Made by a program: the position numbers and the translations under genes. Source: Setophaga petechia (Eukaryota > Chordata > Aves > Passeriformes > Parulidae). Taken from it: a stretch of 64,000 nucleotides of DNA. The stretch covers positions 16,499,572 to 16,563,571 of the forward strand of contig JANCRA010000009.1 of the NCBI GenBank assembly GCA_024362935.1. The letters run 5' to 3'. The first letter of the stretch is position 1, and every line of letters begins with the position of its first letter. Shown here piece after piece: positions 26,443-40,202 of the stretch. The notes under the pieces are model-generated. The model was not told the DNA's origin, did not search any database, and saw only the letters and a list, made by a program, of their open reading frames with translations.

Positions 26443-29400
26443 AAATGCAGAGATTTAATCCTGTCAACCAAGCACTTCTAGCAGATCTTCTCTTCCTTTG
26501 GATGTGCTTAAAAAATTGGACACGATGCTCTAATACTTTAAAGCAGGGACAAGGAAGAGGATGAGGGTTTAATAACTGCATCTCATGGCATGAAAGGAAC
26601 TTTGCTCACTGCAACTCCCCTTATTTTTTATAAAGGAGATGGGGCAAGTCTGCAGTGTGTAAAAAATGGGAAATACTGTGCCCAGTTTTGCACCACACAC
26701 AGTTCAAGAGGGAAGCATGAAATTGGGAAGGTTTAACCAAGATATTCACAACAAATGTCCTGCAAGGGCATATGAAGTTCCTACTGCTGACTAAAGGACA
26801 AGGATGATGAGACCTGAGTCAAAAGAGGAGCAGAAAAAAAATCAAGGGGAAGCCAATGGAATTCCAAGACTGTGTAAATAAATAGCTACTTAGTGAGCAG
26901 AAGTGGGAGGGTCCAAGTGACAGACCCACCACCAGTCTGCTTCCACTCACTACCAGGTAGCTATTCATTTTATTGGTTGCTGTTGAAGTCATTTTTCCAA
27001 TTATTTAGAGACCCCAGAAGCAAGAGAGTTGGGGTTTTTGTGTCCAAAAATTGCAACATGAATTCAAGTATTGGCTCATCTACTACTGTTCTACTCCCCT
27101 TGCAATGATAAGATTTGTGCAGTTTAATTTCCTAAATTACTCTGTAATGTGCTCCCATCCATGTCTTCCCAGAACCAATGACCTCCTGAAGGAGGGAAAA
27201 AGTGGCAATTGCCTTTGGTTTTTACTTGGAAGTATAAAATACAAAGAAAAGAGGAAAAAAACTCCTTGATCTGTGGACTTGCCTGATAGCTTGCCTGAGA
27301 AAATTACAGTAAGATATAAATTTTCCCATTTATCTTGATAAAATAATACCACTAGGGAAAAACCTCCTATTTAAACCAGGTGTTCATTCTGAAATTCGGG
27401 GAGCTTTTGCTGAGAGAGAGAGGTCAGGGATGGATCCCAGCGTTGGAATGGCTTTGGTCCTGCCCACCAGTGTCACTGTTTGAGTGCATGGAGGCTGGGA
27501 GGGCTGGTCTTTCCTTGCTCCTCTGATCAATGGGCCATCACATCCCTCCTGTACCAGCCCTTACCCCCAACACCCCAGGATGGAGTGAGATTCCCCTATC
27601 AGGTACTGGGCATCCTGCCTGCTGCTGCCCACAGAGACAAACAGCAGGTCCCAGCAGCAGCAGTGGTGGAAGAACCCCAAGGTTACCAAGTCATCCTACT
27701 TGAGATGTTTGACTTTTGGTTCAGGCCAATCTAGAAGTAAACATATCTTATTTTCTTGTTATTTTCTTCATGGTGTTCACAATGTTGTTTTCATCCCATT
27801 TATTGCTACAGAAGGCAATAGCAAAATAATACATCCTAACTGGCTATTGGAGACAAAGTGGTGAAAAAGCATGACCTTAGCAAGGAGGAACACCTTCCTT
27901 AGAGGAACACCTCTACAAAAATTATTGTTTCATGCCTGTGACAAGGAGAACTGTGGAAGAGAGGAAAACTTCAAAGCTATCCTACCTCCTCTCACTATTA
28001 AGCCTTCATCAGTTGTACTGATCATGCAGATATTGATTTCCTCCAAGCCAGGGCTTAGCCTTAAACTCACTTATACAAAGATTAGTTAGGAACAAATTGC
28101 CTGTATCTGAAGTAGCTGCCTGTGGTCAACTGGGAATTTTGCAAAGAAGGAGCACAGACATCTCCTGGTGCCAGACACGGCCCTTGCTCAGCAGACACCT
28201 TTGTTGTGAGCACCACAATCCAGCACACACCTTGGCAGACCAGGCTCTGCAGCACCCACTCATGTCAACTGTGAGGCTGTTCAGTCCTCAGTATATGGAG
28301 AAGAAGTTTTCCAGCCCCAAAACAGACCCTGTTCTCTGGTCTGAGTCCTTTTAGCACCACTTACATTATGGAGCTGACCCTTGAGATGGATTGCTCATTA
28401 GGGGTGTGCAACACATGGTCTTCTAAAGCTGCTGAGAAATAGCTGAAAAGTGGAGAAAGTGTGCTTGGGGGAAAAGGGGTAGCACACAGGCAAAGCAGGG
28501 AGAAGAAACAGAAACATTTGTGTTTCTGTTTTATTACATTTCAGACTGTGCTAACTCCCTCCAGCAAACCCAGGAACTTCCTTGTCCCCCTGCTTAGACA
28601 AGCCCTGTTTTCGAGAGGTCTCTTTGCTGCCTCTCCCTCCTCTCCACAGGGACATGGCTTCCCTGTTTCAGAGAGACTTTCTCTGCAGTGCAGACAAGTT
28701 CCTCAGCTTGTCTGAGTGAGCACTTTGCTTTGATGGAAGTAACCCTGGAGCTGGGAGGCAGCAGCTGGGGGGAGGTTTGAGAGGCATCTGCAGCAGGTGG
28801 GGAGGTAAGCACTTCTGCTGTGCATTAGAGGTCTGGCATACCCGTGTAACAGCTGAATATGGTCTCCAAGACTACATCTCTGTGAACAAATCACATTTTC
28901 CATTAAGAAAGAAATGGATGCTCAGCTGCACACTACTTCATGAGCCATTGAACACTTACCTACTCTCACAACTGAAAATATGGCTACAAGTAACATGGCT
29001 TTGACTTCAAAATTTCAGCTCAGGAGTATCTAGGCTAATTGTTAATTGTTTATTTAAGCAATACAAGAGAGGAAGTGGAAATAAACAGGTTCACATGTAC
29101 TCTCAAGCCTGTTGTTCATCTAGTTTTGAGGGGAGGGTTTAAGATCTCACAGCCACCAAATTTGTACAGCAAAGACTGTTATTGACAGCTGAGATCAGAA
29201 CTTTGCTTGTTTTCCACTTTGCTGCTACAGAAGAGTGGGGATACTCCTGGGATCCCACCTAATCTAATCAAGCAGGCCTGATTGTTCTAAAGAGAAAGAA
29301 GGCTATGAGATGCTTCTAGCAGAGTACTTGTGTGTATGTAACAACTCACTGAGAGTACAGAAGGAAAACACCAGTCTACTCAGAGCAGCCTTCAGGCATA

Positions 29401-31526
29401 CACCAACAGTGCATTTTTCAGATAGATAATAAGGCCATAAAAGTAGAAACATTAATTAGGTGCCTGGAATATGGGCTGAGGTGGGAAAGATAAGAGGTGC
29501 AAATTCTACTGAAGTCAAGTATGAACTCCTTCATGTGCTCCTGGAACGAGGAAGGTAGTCTCTTGCTGAGGGAACTGCTTGTGCAGTACAATAAACCAAA
29601 AGACAGCAGCTTCCTTTCTACACCAAGCAGCCTAGCAGGCACATTGTTACAGAGGCTGGAACAAGCAGGAACATTCCACTTGGAAGAGAGCAGGCTGATC
29701 TCAAGCAGCAGGAAATGTCAATGATGATGGCAGCGTGTAACACCATCCCCTTAGCAGAGCATTCGTGGAGTTCACTTCACAGACATTGACAAAAGCTTTT
29801 GCTAAGATGACAGATAACATCAATTGGAAAGTAATGGGATATTACAGAATCCCAGAAAAACAGTTAAGAGTATGGAAATCTGTTGAGAGGGATCAAAGCA
29901 TGAGCAAGTTCACATTTGCCTCCTTCAAACCCACTGGAGGTAAGGAGTAACATGCAGTTTTCTTTTCTTTCACTGTTTCTTCAAAGTTTTTTTACTGAAT
30001 AAAGACTAACTTGATTGGTAATGAGATTACACTGGACTCAATCGCAACTACAAAATACAGGTTTCATTGATAGCATCAGCCTAAATACCCAAATACCACA
30101 AAATTATATTAGGAAGGTTGAGGTGATAGGAAGAAACACCTTAAAAATACTGGAAAGGTGTGGGTTTTATTAGAAGGAGGAGAGCTAATACAGGAGAGCA
30201 CATAATACAGCAGGCTGTTTGGGAGTGATTCCCATGCACATTGAAGAGGCCAAAAGATCTGCTTTCCTCCAAAGGACAGTGGAGTGGATGGGAGCCAGTG
30301 AGGAAAATATCCTTAATGGAACTGGGGGCGTGAACCTGACTTTCGTTCTTCAGAGAACAGTTCAGGTGTTACAACAAAAGGGATTGAACACCAAATTGTG
30401 CCTCTTTAACACACATTTCAAATCCTTATAATGCAATGAGTTGCCAACACGAGTAATTCAACGTGGCTGATCAAGAGATTTCAAGTTAATAAGGTGATGT
30501 CTACAATGTAGTTTAGGTGTTAAATTATCTTAATGGATAATAAACCAAGGCTTGCACAGAACATTTAGCAAACGGAGAAATGGAATGGATACACCATATC
30601 CAAATAAACTGACATTATATATTGGACACCCTTCTAATGGTCACACTAGGGACACACTATGATGAAGACCCAAACCATCCTGAACGGGGGAAGATGTGAG
30701 CACTGATTTCTTCTGGAGCCAAACCACACAACATATTAAAGATGAACATGCACAGAAAACTGTTTATCACCAAGTCTTCTGCTTCCTAGGAATGAAGATA
30801 AGATGGACCTACCATGCAAGTTCTTTGTGAAGGTTTGTGAAATTAACTACAGTCCAAGAATAAAAAACATGGACTGTAGCAGAAAGAAGAGAAAAGGAAA
30901 AATGAGAGTCCTGCCTGAGAAGTTACAGCCCTGCCAGCCAAAACATTAGAGATTTAGAAAATTGGCTTAACCGAAGAAGCCAGAGATAGATAATTTGACT
31001 GCAACTACTTCTTTGTGTGGACATTCATAACAAGCATAAAGATTTCTAAAAAGCAATAGAAATCATGCTACATAAGAAATACAAAAGAAAGAAGTATGCA
31101 TTCAAGAGCACAGCTGTGAGGGAGTATTTCAAGACACTGTTTCAATGTTTACATCTACTCTCTCAACAAGGGTAGAAATAACAATAATAATTTTAACTAA
31201 AGCTACCCTCTGCGGGGGCAGGGGGAGCTTGTCAATAAAATGAATGAGTTCCAACATTACAGAAATGCTCTTTTCACCTAGACTGACTGCCTCCAACTGT
31301 AAGATATACATAAATCCAGACCCTCTGGACATGGAAAAAAATATCTACAGGGCATATTTTGCATATCAGCATAATTTGACTGCCTGTGATTTCTCAAAAA
31401 AACAGAAATGTGAGAAACATTTTGACAGTTCAGTCTAATTCCAGAATTCTTTTGGCTATGTTGTTGCTAGTTGTGAGTGATGCACATAAAAATAATTTCC
31501 CTTAACCTAAAGGAAAGGGGAGTCAG
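26443..31526. other. Intergenic sequence, nothing recognised
   Basis: No gene, RNA or clear mobile element found. A faint CR1-like start near 29845 (ACAGAATCCCAG) is not followed by CR1 sequence. Open frames stay below 90 codons. Confidence 0.6.
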
Positions 31527-31631
31527 GTTTTTGGGCTTGTGGGGGTTTTTTGAGGTTTTTTGCTGTTGTTGTCTTTTGGTGGGGTTTTTTAGTTTTTGGG
31601 GGTGGGATTTTTTTGGTTTTTTGGTTTTTTG
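31527..31631 (+). repeat. G/T-only low-complexity tract
   Basis: About 105 bp consist mainly of GGGG and TTTTTT runs (GGTTTTTTGG units) on the plus strand. Such tracts are common in bird genomes; the strong strand bias could support G-quadruplex or R-loop formation. Confidence 0.7.
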
Positions 31632-33730
31632 CTATGAAGAGAAATCCCTTTTGCATCCCTAAACAATATAGAGATAAAATTTATTTTATACACAGCTCTC
31701 TGTGACAGGATATTTGTGAGAGATTGTTCAGGCAACAGATGCAGGTTTAATAAAGCTGGCATGACTCGAGGATCACTTGGAAAGATTTCTCCCATGATAA
31801 CAACAACATACAAGGCATTAAAGTACAATTAATGTTGTTGCCCTCCATGTAATAGATATAGAAAGAAAAGGTCATCCTATGGACTGTTAACAGCTACTCT
31901 GAGCACAAGAGACACATCTTTGCAAGGCATGTGATCCTTTATCCTAACCCAGAATCACATGGCAATTTTCCTGCCCCAGGGTTCAGACCAGAATAACTTT
32001 GAAAAATTATACAAAGGCAGCTGGACTTCAGAAATCATGAATGAAAAAATAAAATAATCATTTTCACTATCATTGGGTAGAAAAAAACAGATACACACAA
32101 GATATTAAAGGTAGAAAAACGTGAGGGGAAAAAAGCAAAAAGATTGGGTTTTCTAAATTACTTTGCAGGTGGAACTTGGTTGTTATTCTCACTTAAAATT
32201 TCCAGAACACCATTAAATATTTTCTGCTTTCAAACTTCTGGCATCTGACCTGGCCAGATACCTTCACAAATTTTTGTTTCGAATCACTAATTGTCTTTTG
32301 AGACCTAGATTTAAGGTGCCAATTATCCATGACCTGCATACTTCAATGCCAAAGAGTTCAGCAACAAACTCTAGGGCAGGCTGTTCCAGCTTCTTGACAA
32401 GAGGAGATGAGTTTTTACTACTTAACTTACTTGGGGGCCAGTTGGGAAAACCATCTTGTAGTGTTACGGAAAGGTGAAAGATAACAAAAAGGCAGGACAG
32501 AACTGACTTGTGAACAACCCATGGAGAGCTCTAACAGTTTAAGAACAGAGATAAAATTCTGGAAAACAGAAGCCTTCTGGTTTTATTCTCAGATCAGTAA
32601 ACAATGGGCCAAGTGGAATAAAATACATGGTTGTCTACTTCTTTCCCCAGTTTACCTACAAATACAGCTGCCTGCACATACACAGCTAAATGAGTAGAGG
32701 TCTGAGTTTCCAAGACTTTCATCAAAATTCCAAAGAATCTGGAACCTTTCCATTTCTGCAAAGCAAGCTGCAGTTTTAAGGAGCCTGGTCACATCTCAAG
32801 GTTTGCTCATGTACCTCATGGGGACCTTGTGAGAATTCACTGGGTGGGACAGGAGTTCATACAAAAAGGTACTCAGCATGGCTCACAGCCCATCAATTTC
32901 TACTCCTATAATCATGAGTAACAGAGCTGAACCTTAGAGACACTTTTGTACTTGGTACAAAAAGCAGAGCAGATCATAAGCTAGGGACTGAGAAAGGCTT
33001 GCTGCAGAAACATCTTCTCTTACCTCTTGCAATATTCTGTATACAAAGAAACTGCCTCAGAAGCATCTTTTTAACTCCTTCCTATTTGCATATTTATTAA
33101 ACTCACATTTATCTTATTTTCAGGGGGACAACAGAAGAGCTTGATTTTTTAGGCCAGAGTCTCATCTCCAGCCTCCACATCTCATACCTTGTCATTTTCA
33201 AAATACACACTTTTTTTTTCCATCCAGTTGGCAGGCAGTTTGAGTCCTGCACTGATTGGTAGAAACTTAAGGCAATTTTCCTAGGATTTTTCTCTTTCCA
33301 CTCTTCACTGTCCACCTCTGCCAGGTTTCATTCCCCACACCTATGTTTGAGAGTGCTGCCTTACACGTTACCAAATGCAGCTCCACACCAGCCCATATTA
33401 TAACACTGATCTGGATCTCCATCATCTTTTGGGCCATACTGCTTGCCCAGACAGATCTGCTTCAGGTGAAATGCTAATACAATTCTTGCCAAAAAGACAT
33501 CTCCCTGCTTTTTTCCAAATAAGCAAAAAGGCATAGAAAATATTGATGATTTTTGTCTTCGTGGAATATTCTCACACTCTTTCTAGGAATAAGCAAGGAC
33601 ATCTCTCTGCCATCCCATTATTACACATGTGCACAGTTAAAAGAAAATGCTCTGAAGGGACATCAAGCAAATAATACCAGTTTTCAAAATTCTATAGCAA
33701 TATATTTATACAAATTACAGAATTCTGTAT
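31632..33730. other. Intergenic sequence, nothing recognised
   Basis: AT-rich DNA without recognisable exon, RNA gene or repeat. Open frames here are 79 codons or shorter and random. Confidence 0.6.
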
Positions 33731-34252
33731 GTATTTACACATCATTACAGAATACCAAATAAAAATAACACCAATCATTCTTTTCTTTTTCCCTCAGATT
33801 TTTCTTCAGGTCAATTTTAGAGCTCAAGAAAGATGCCAGATGGGCAGCACTAGAAGGTGAAGACTTCTGTTTGTCCACAGCACAGGAGGAGAGGCATTGC
33901 AAGCCTCCCTGCTTTGCCGTGTCAGCTCTCTGCAGCCCTGATTTAGCAGGATCACATAAGGAGCAGGAGGGTGTCCATACCCCTTCACACCTTCCTGGCA
34001 AAGGAGCTGAGCAGCACCCAGGTGACAATGGCTTTGCCCATCCCCCACCCGAAAACAAACAGAAATAGCTCATTTGACACAAGGGACTGAACAGAATCTG
34101 TTGTTCGCAACCCGAAACAGGCCAAATTTGACCCAGTGAACCTGCAGGGAGTGGCAAACTGCCAGCTCCTGGGCCTTCCAGTCTTGCAGTAATGCCTAAG
34201 TTAAATTACATGTTTCTATATTTACATAAAGTCAGTATTTACACACCATTAC
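33731..34252 (-). promoter_or_regulatory. Cluster of three TGTAAATA sites and an 18-bp near-repeat
   Basis: On the FGF9 sense strand TGTAAATA occurs at 33732-33739, 34219-34226 and 34236-34243. This is the exact Pumilio recognition element (UGUANAUA) if transcribed, or a forkhead site if DNA is the target. Two of the sites sit in an 18-bp near-identical sequence (33731-33748 and 34235-34252, one mismatch). The nearby bases keep CpGs (TTACGGG, TTCGAG, ATCGG) in AT-rich DNA, suggesting constraint. Confidence 0.4.
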
Positions 34253-34278
34253 GGGTTATTCGAGTAAATCGGTTACAG

Positions 34279-34284
34279 TTTATT
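34279..34284 (-). terminator. Candidate distal poly(A) signal
   Basis: AATAAA on the minus strand, preceded by an ATTAAA at 34323-34328. It is the last hexamer I noticed before the repeat-free block ends, about 2.6 kb after the stop, and would place cleavage near 34260. The TGTAAATA cluster begins just beyond it, so transcription may run further. Confidence 0.35.
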
Positions 34285-35442
34285 TAGAAGGACTACCATA
34301 AACTCATAACATTTTTCTCGAGTTTAATCCTTTCTGTAGAAAAATACAAAAAAAAATAAATTAAATAAAACATGTTAACTAGTAGTAATGATTAGCCTAT
34401 GACTAAAAAAATCCAAGTCAATTTAACATTAAGACTTTAACTGTGGCCTAATATTGCGGCCTCAACTCAGAGTCATTTTAACCTTTGCAAATAATTTCCT
34501 GGTGTATGTCAGATTTACTGAAACAGCAGAGAGTTTCAACCTCCCTTCCTCGTGGTGGGCTTGATGCATTTACCACAGAGCAGTGAGCCCTGGCCCTGCC
34601 CAAGAGCACCTTTTCTTCTCCTACGATCTCTGCATCACCCACACGAATGATCCGGCACCCAACCAACCCACAGCAGCCAAACCATCCAAGCTCCAAAGGC
34701 TGGGATTCAAACGCGTGGACTGCAGCCGAAGGCTGCAAATTCCCAGGCAATAACAGTCCCTAGACAGGTACCCTACAAATCAAAAATGTAATTTACGTCT
34801 CTTTATCATCCATGAGCAATCACAACAAAATGCCATGTTGTGTTTGAGATCACTGATATCGCCGGTTGAGACATGGCTCCTCCTACCTGCTTCAGCACGG
34901 ACAGGGAACCTTTGTTCAGCACACTGAGTCAGAGGTCACAGAAATAAGTTTCAAACCATATAAATCAGATGGACAAGGGTGCTGTAGAGCAAAAATTTCT
35001 TAATTACAAGTAGGCTACAACTTTTACATCACTCTTCCAAAGGAGCCCCCGTGTGTATGCAGACAGCCAGGGTGTCAGGACCAGCCCTGCTCCCAACATA
35101 CCCAATGGTGAAGGCTACAGTCAACTTAATGGCACTGGATTGAAATCCTAAGGGATAAAACAACTACAGAATGCATTTGTCATATGGATCCTAACATGGT
35201 TTTTGTCTCTTTTTTTTCCTCTTTTCTTCAGAGTATTAGGGGAAAAATGCCTCTTCCTGAGGGTTAATTTCCAAATGGTAACTGCTTATCAATGTGTTCA
35301 TGTGCTTATTTAAAATGCTACATACCCTTAAATATTATATACTGTCTCCTCACTTATGGTTCATGAATATTTGAACATACTTTAGGAAAAACAATAAAAA
35401 TAAGTCTAATACTGTCCCCCTCATTGTCATTATTGATAGAGA

Positions 35443-35448
35443 TTTATT
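35443..35448 (-). terminator. Candidate poly(A) signal
   Basis: AATAAA on the minus strand (TTTATT on plus), about 1.4 kb after the FGF9 stop. One of several hexamers; use unknown. Confidence 0.25.
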
Positions 35449-36205
35449 AGTTTCATTTTGCAAGTTTTACTTTAGGAAGGGTGCTAATATCATGTATTAT
35501 GACAGTTCACACTGAAAGCAATTTTCCATAAAAGGTATTACAATGACCCCTATGGAACTTGTATAATTTCATAGTAGATAGTCAAGTGCACAAATAAACA
35601 TGTTTACAAGAGTGATCCTGTTAACCTGGTTCTTGCCCTCTGAAATATTTATGTGTTCTTTGTGGAATCTTAAAATTAGTATAATTGTTGTTGGTATTAC
35701 TTATGTTGTTTCTGGCATTCTCTTTAGGAAAAAAAATAGCATATTTATCATTTAGCTTTGGTATAATCTGCAATAGGCTTTAACAAGTAGAATATATTCC
35801 AACCCCTATATTTTCCACAGCTGTGAAATTTACAATGATGTAAGAAGTCACTTTATCAGAGAGGAAATATTACAGACACATAAAAAAAAGTTGAAGACCC
35901 AGTTTTCTCTTTAATCCTCTGGGGTAAGCTATGAAACAAGCAGTCAGAAGAGTGAGGACTCAGTGTCATGAGTGGTGTGCATACTTGTACAGTAATATGG
36001 GCACAAAAGAGATTGTCGCCTTTAGTACATGAGGGTCACTAGAATTTATTATTGTTATTACCTTTTTATTGTTGGCTTTTTTTTTATCCATGCACCTTTA
36101 TATTTACTTGCATGAATTTACCACAGGTTCATAGTGGCCTTTGCCATTTCAATGCTTACAGAGCCTAAAGCTTCCAAAATGCCTATCTGGCCTGTACATA
36201 TTTCA

Positions 36206-36300
36206 TTAAAAATAAACTCTATATAATAAATAAATATATAAAATAAATAAAATGTTGCCTTTGGAATTTCTATAAATAAATTTAACTTTTTATTTTTATT
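36206..36300 (-). promoter_or_regulatory. AU-rich element block with tandem poly(A) hexamers
   Basis: On the sense strand this block contains AATAAAAATAAA (36289-36300) followed by several ATTTATT and TTATTTATT motifs down to about 36206, resembling a class II AU-rich instability element. It lies about 590 nt after the stop codon. It could give a short 3' UTR form or destabilise a longer one. Confidence 0.45.
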
Positions 36301-36540
36301 TTTTCACTAAGAGGTCTTTGCTTTAAACTCAGTGGGGTGAGACCCAGAGAGCGATTAACTGAAAAGTCTCTTGTTTAAGTAAGACTGCACCCTCCATGCC
36401 TTTGTAAATGCAGCGTACACTTGAGCAGGCCACCAGCCAAAAATCCTGATGAATCGAAGTATGGCAGCTATGCTGATATATGACGAAGTACAACTGATCA
36501 AAAATTTAAAAGCGTGTCTATTCCCCAGCATGCATCAGGC

Positions 36541-36660
36541 CTTCCTCCTCCTCCTCCTCACCCTCCTCCTCCCCTCGGCTCCTCTCTCTCGCGCTCTCAC
36601 TCCCATTCATCCTCTCCCTTCCTCTCTCTCTCGCACTCACTCTCTCGCGCTCCCTCTCGT
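36541..36660 (-). repeat. GA-rich purine tract in FGF9 3' UTR
   Basis: The plus strand is an almost pure pyrimidine run of CCTCCT and CTCTCT units with interspersed TCGCGC. The FGF9 transcript therefore carries about 120 nt of GAGAGA and GGAGGA purine sequence some 225 nt after the stop. Mirror-symmetric purine/pyrimidine tracts of this kind can form triplex (H-DNA). Confidence 0.75.
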
Positions 36661-36884
36661 ACTAAATCAAGCGAGTGGGCATAGGCTCTCCTCCAGGAGG
36701 ACAAACCTTTAAGTGCAGAACAAAATCAGCATGTTCCATCCAAGCCTCCATCATACATTATGCATGCGACAAAGTTTGGCAACAGTGGAGCTGATGTGAT
36801 GACACAGCTAATCAATAAGAACCCACCGCATGAAACCTTTATAGTGGTTACTTTTTAAGGGCTCAAGTGAAGGAATTGTCTTTG

Positions 36885-37184
<300 letters not shown>

Positions 37185-38970
37185 TTAAAGAATCACTGTT
37201 TTAATGGCTTGAAACTGGTATCACCTCAATAAATTCCAGAATAAACTACTTCAATTCTCCCAGGTTTAGCTACAAAGATCTGTACTGCTGGGTGTTTCAG
37301 GAGGCAGTCAGAGGGGTGGATAATTCTATGTGAAAAAATGACTCTCAAAGCCTCATTGCCCAAATCAGTACAGTAACAAAAAAGATGAAAACAGATAGTT
37401 TTTCTTTCTGATAGTTCCCAAGCAGCTCACAAGACCTTACTGGACTTCTGTAACAAATTGTTTCAGTGGTGAGTGCGGGCATTCAAACAAATAGATATAA
37501 ATAAAGGAAAGTAGAACCAGTTTGCAGGACAGTAATAAAATTTACAGTCTTAAAATCTCTATGCCGCTTCAATGCATGGAGAACTTGGTGCATTTCATTA
37601 ATTTAAAGACATGCAATTTGCTACCCTTCATTTGATTTGTTATTTGTATCATGAAGCCACAACCCAACAGAGCTTCAAACAGGAACATGAACCCTGTGTG
37701 CTGAGATGAAGTAGGCAAGGAAAAGCCCTTCAGGTTTGCATTATCAGGGTTGCCCTTGTGTCCCACCCTACTGAGGACAGGACGCACTGAGGACATCAAC
37801 CATTCATCAGATTCCCCTGCCACCACAGAATCCCACTCCTTCCAGTTGACCCACTTCTTCAGTCTGCATGTTGCCTTCTACATCTTTAAGATTGCTTAAA
37901 TTTGCTTTTAAAAAAATTGCTTAATAGACTGCTTAAAACACAGCCACCTGATAACCAGATTCATTTTAGGAAGGACTCACACAAATGGCTCGGGAAAAAG
38001 GTGGTGAGCATGGGAGAGCTGATGGAAAGCTGGGAAATGAGCCTGAAAATAGTCTTTTCACCAGACAAAAGAAAAAAAAAATAGTGATAATTCAATGTAT
38101 TTTTCATAACAAGTTCTCATTCCAATAGCATTCACATCAACCACACTCAGCTTCCAGCTGAGGATCAATTTCTAATTATTACAAGGATCCATACAATGCA
38201 TGTGTTTTACAGATATTAAATCTTAAAACAGTTCTTTTAGACAGGAGCATGGAGATGGGAAAACAGAGACCAAGGCCCAGATGCAGCAATGTATGGCATC
38301 TAAGACATAAACTTGTGCCTGCACACAACTAAGGAGCCACAGCTCAAGCACCCCTAAGAAACCACTGTCCACAACTTTACCAAGGAGCTTCCCAAGGTCT
38401 ACCACCACCAAAGCCAGCAGCTTTCCTGAAGCTTTGTGGCCACCTCTGCTGCTTGAGACTCAGCTCACAACCCTTTCCCAAACCAATGTGCTTTGGCCCA
38501 GATGTTTCACTGCTGTTTTGTGTGCAAGCACTCTGCTCCCAGGGTAGCCCACCTGGGCTGGGGACAAGCGAGGTCCAAGGAGCCCTATACACCTTACAGA
38601 AGGAAGTACCCCTTGTGGGGGAAACAACCCTGTGCAAATGGGGAAAGGAAGCCAACACCCCTCTGCACCTGTACAAACTGGGCATTGAGCTGCAAAGACA
38701 GAGTCCTCCTCAGGCCCTCCCAAACACCTGAAGACTTGGAATTTGGAGGGTTCTTCTAAATTAAATTTGTGGCAACTCCAGTAGGCAAGAAAGGCAGCAA
38801 GTATGCTGCTCCTGACTTCCCCTTTAATGGGTACCTCATTACCACTCAGAAAGTAGAAATCCCAGACAGGATCTGGTTTCACATGTTCAACACCTGAACA
38901 TTCACTGTGGCCGTGACCATATACCTTTGTGGATGTGATAACTTTTTTTAGAGTAGTTCCTAACTATGAC

Positions 38971-39030
38971 ATTTTTAGTTCAATTTTTTTTAGTTCAATT
39001 TATTTTTTTTAGTTCCATTTTTTTTATTTC
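38971..39030 (+). repeat. T-rich minisatellite (AGTTCAATTTTTTT units)
   Basis: Three degenerate copies of an AGTTC(A/C)ATTTTTTT unit, period about 15-20 bp. It produces a repetitive Phe/Leu/Val frame that is not a gene. Confidence 0.7.
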
Positions 39031-40202
39031 AAACAGAGGAATAGTCTACAATGATTATAGGCAAAAGAAGCACAAATCTGTTCACATTAAACCCTTATCT
39101 GTGGGCCATACCCTGCACAGTCCTATTGATAATTGCCTCTATGTCCTTTGCCAGCTTGAAACTGCAGCCGCATTGAGCATCACCAGACCAGCAGCAGCTG
39201 CCAGTTACACCCATTGCAGTATTCCCCTTGCACAGCCTCAAAAGTACAAACTATTATAAAAGGTAATCTGCTGCAGAGAGGATTATCTTTAAGTATAGAT
39301 TTCATTAGTGGTTTATTTTGCATGAGGTTTAAAATCATCCGTGTTTGTCCTAAGGCAGATTCAGATGTTAAGGAGTATTATACACTGGACTTATATAAGT
39401 TCGTGGGGAAAGAGAAACTAACCCAAATTGTTTTCCTGCTCTCAGAAGGCAACAGAATCACATGACAAGCACTGCAGAAGAACTCCCTGCTAAAAATAGC
39501 AGCATTTTAGGAAGATATTTCAGTCCTGTCGTGAATTCATTAATTATTCACTTCATCTGTGGTTTTTTTTAGCATCATCATAAATTTCTATCTTTGCAAG
39601 AACTACTTCCCCATGCCCTGAAGGAGAAATTTTAAAATAGCCTCTCTTTATCTGGCAGGTTTGATGGATCATGACAGTGCTGTGGTACACGTAACTAGCA
39701 GACCCTGAATCAGAGGGTTTGCATTGTACTGCACTCTGGATGAGTTAAATGGATTTCAAGCTCACAAATTCAATCTTCATTTTACAAGCTTATCCTATTT
39801 TAACTTTCTATTCACTTACAAGACAGCTACATCTATTTTGTCCTTCAAATTTCTCAGAAATTCATGTACAAACATGAGGCAAATACTTCAACATGAACAT
39901 GACAGAGCAATCAGAATGTGGGATCAGGTAGGCAGGGACACTAACAATTACCCTTTAAAAGAAATTAAATTTTTTCTTTATACAGTCAAGCCTTTTCCTT
40001 CTAGGAGACTTAGAAATTCTGGTTGTGGTCAGACACCATTGGAGTAAATCAGTGTCGACAACTTTGGATCAGATCCTATAAGTAATGTGGCACACTGAAA
40101 TCCCATAATATCCTTCTTCCCATGCCCTAGGAGAGTCTTATAATGATGTCTCATCTAATACCAAGAGAGACAGAAATCAACATCCACCAGAACAGTCATT
40201 TA

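Larger units (their letters stand above)
34260..36884 (-). other. FGF9: FGF9 3' untranslated region (probable extent)
   Basis: The sequence following the stop codon is AT-rich and continuous, without recognised repeats for 2.6 kb. It contains the purine tract, an AU-rich block and several AATAAA hexamers on the minus strand. Vertebrate FGF9 transcripts have long 3' UTRs, so an end between 36.2 and 34.2 kb is reasonable. The segment just after the stop keeps scattered CpGs and GCATGC-type motifs in AT-rich surroundings, which hints at conservation. The extent is inference and needs RNA data. Confidence 0.5.

Noticed and set aside
29841..29950. Possible CR1 start (ACAGAATCCCAG)
   Set aside because: The CR1 text does not continue after the first dozen bases; chance match.
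33735..34157. 140-codon minus-strand frame near the end of the FGF9 3' region
   Set aside because: No recognisable domain; it lies in or just beyond the probable 3' UTR and has competing frames on both strands.
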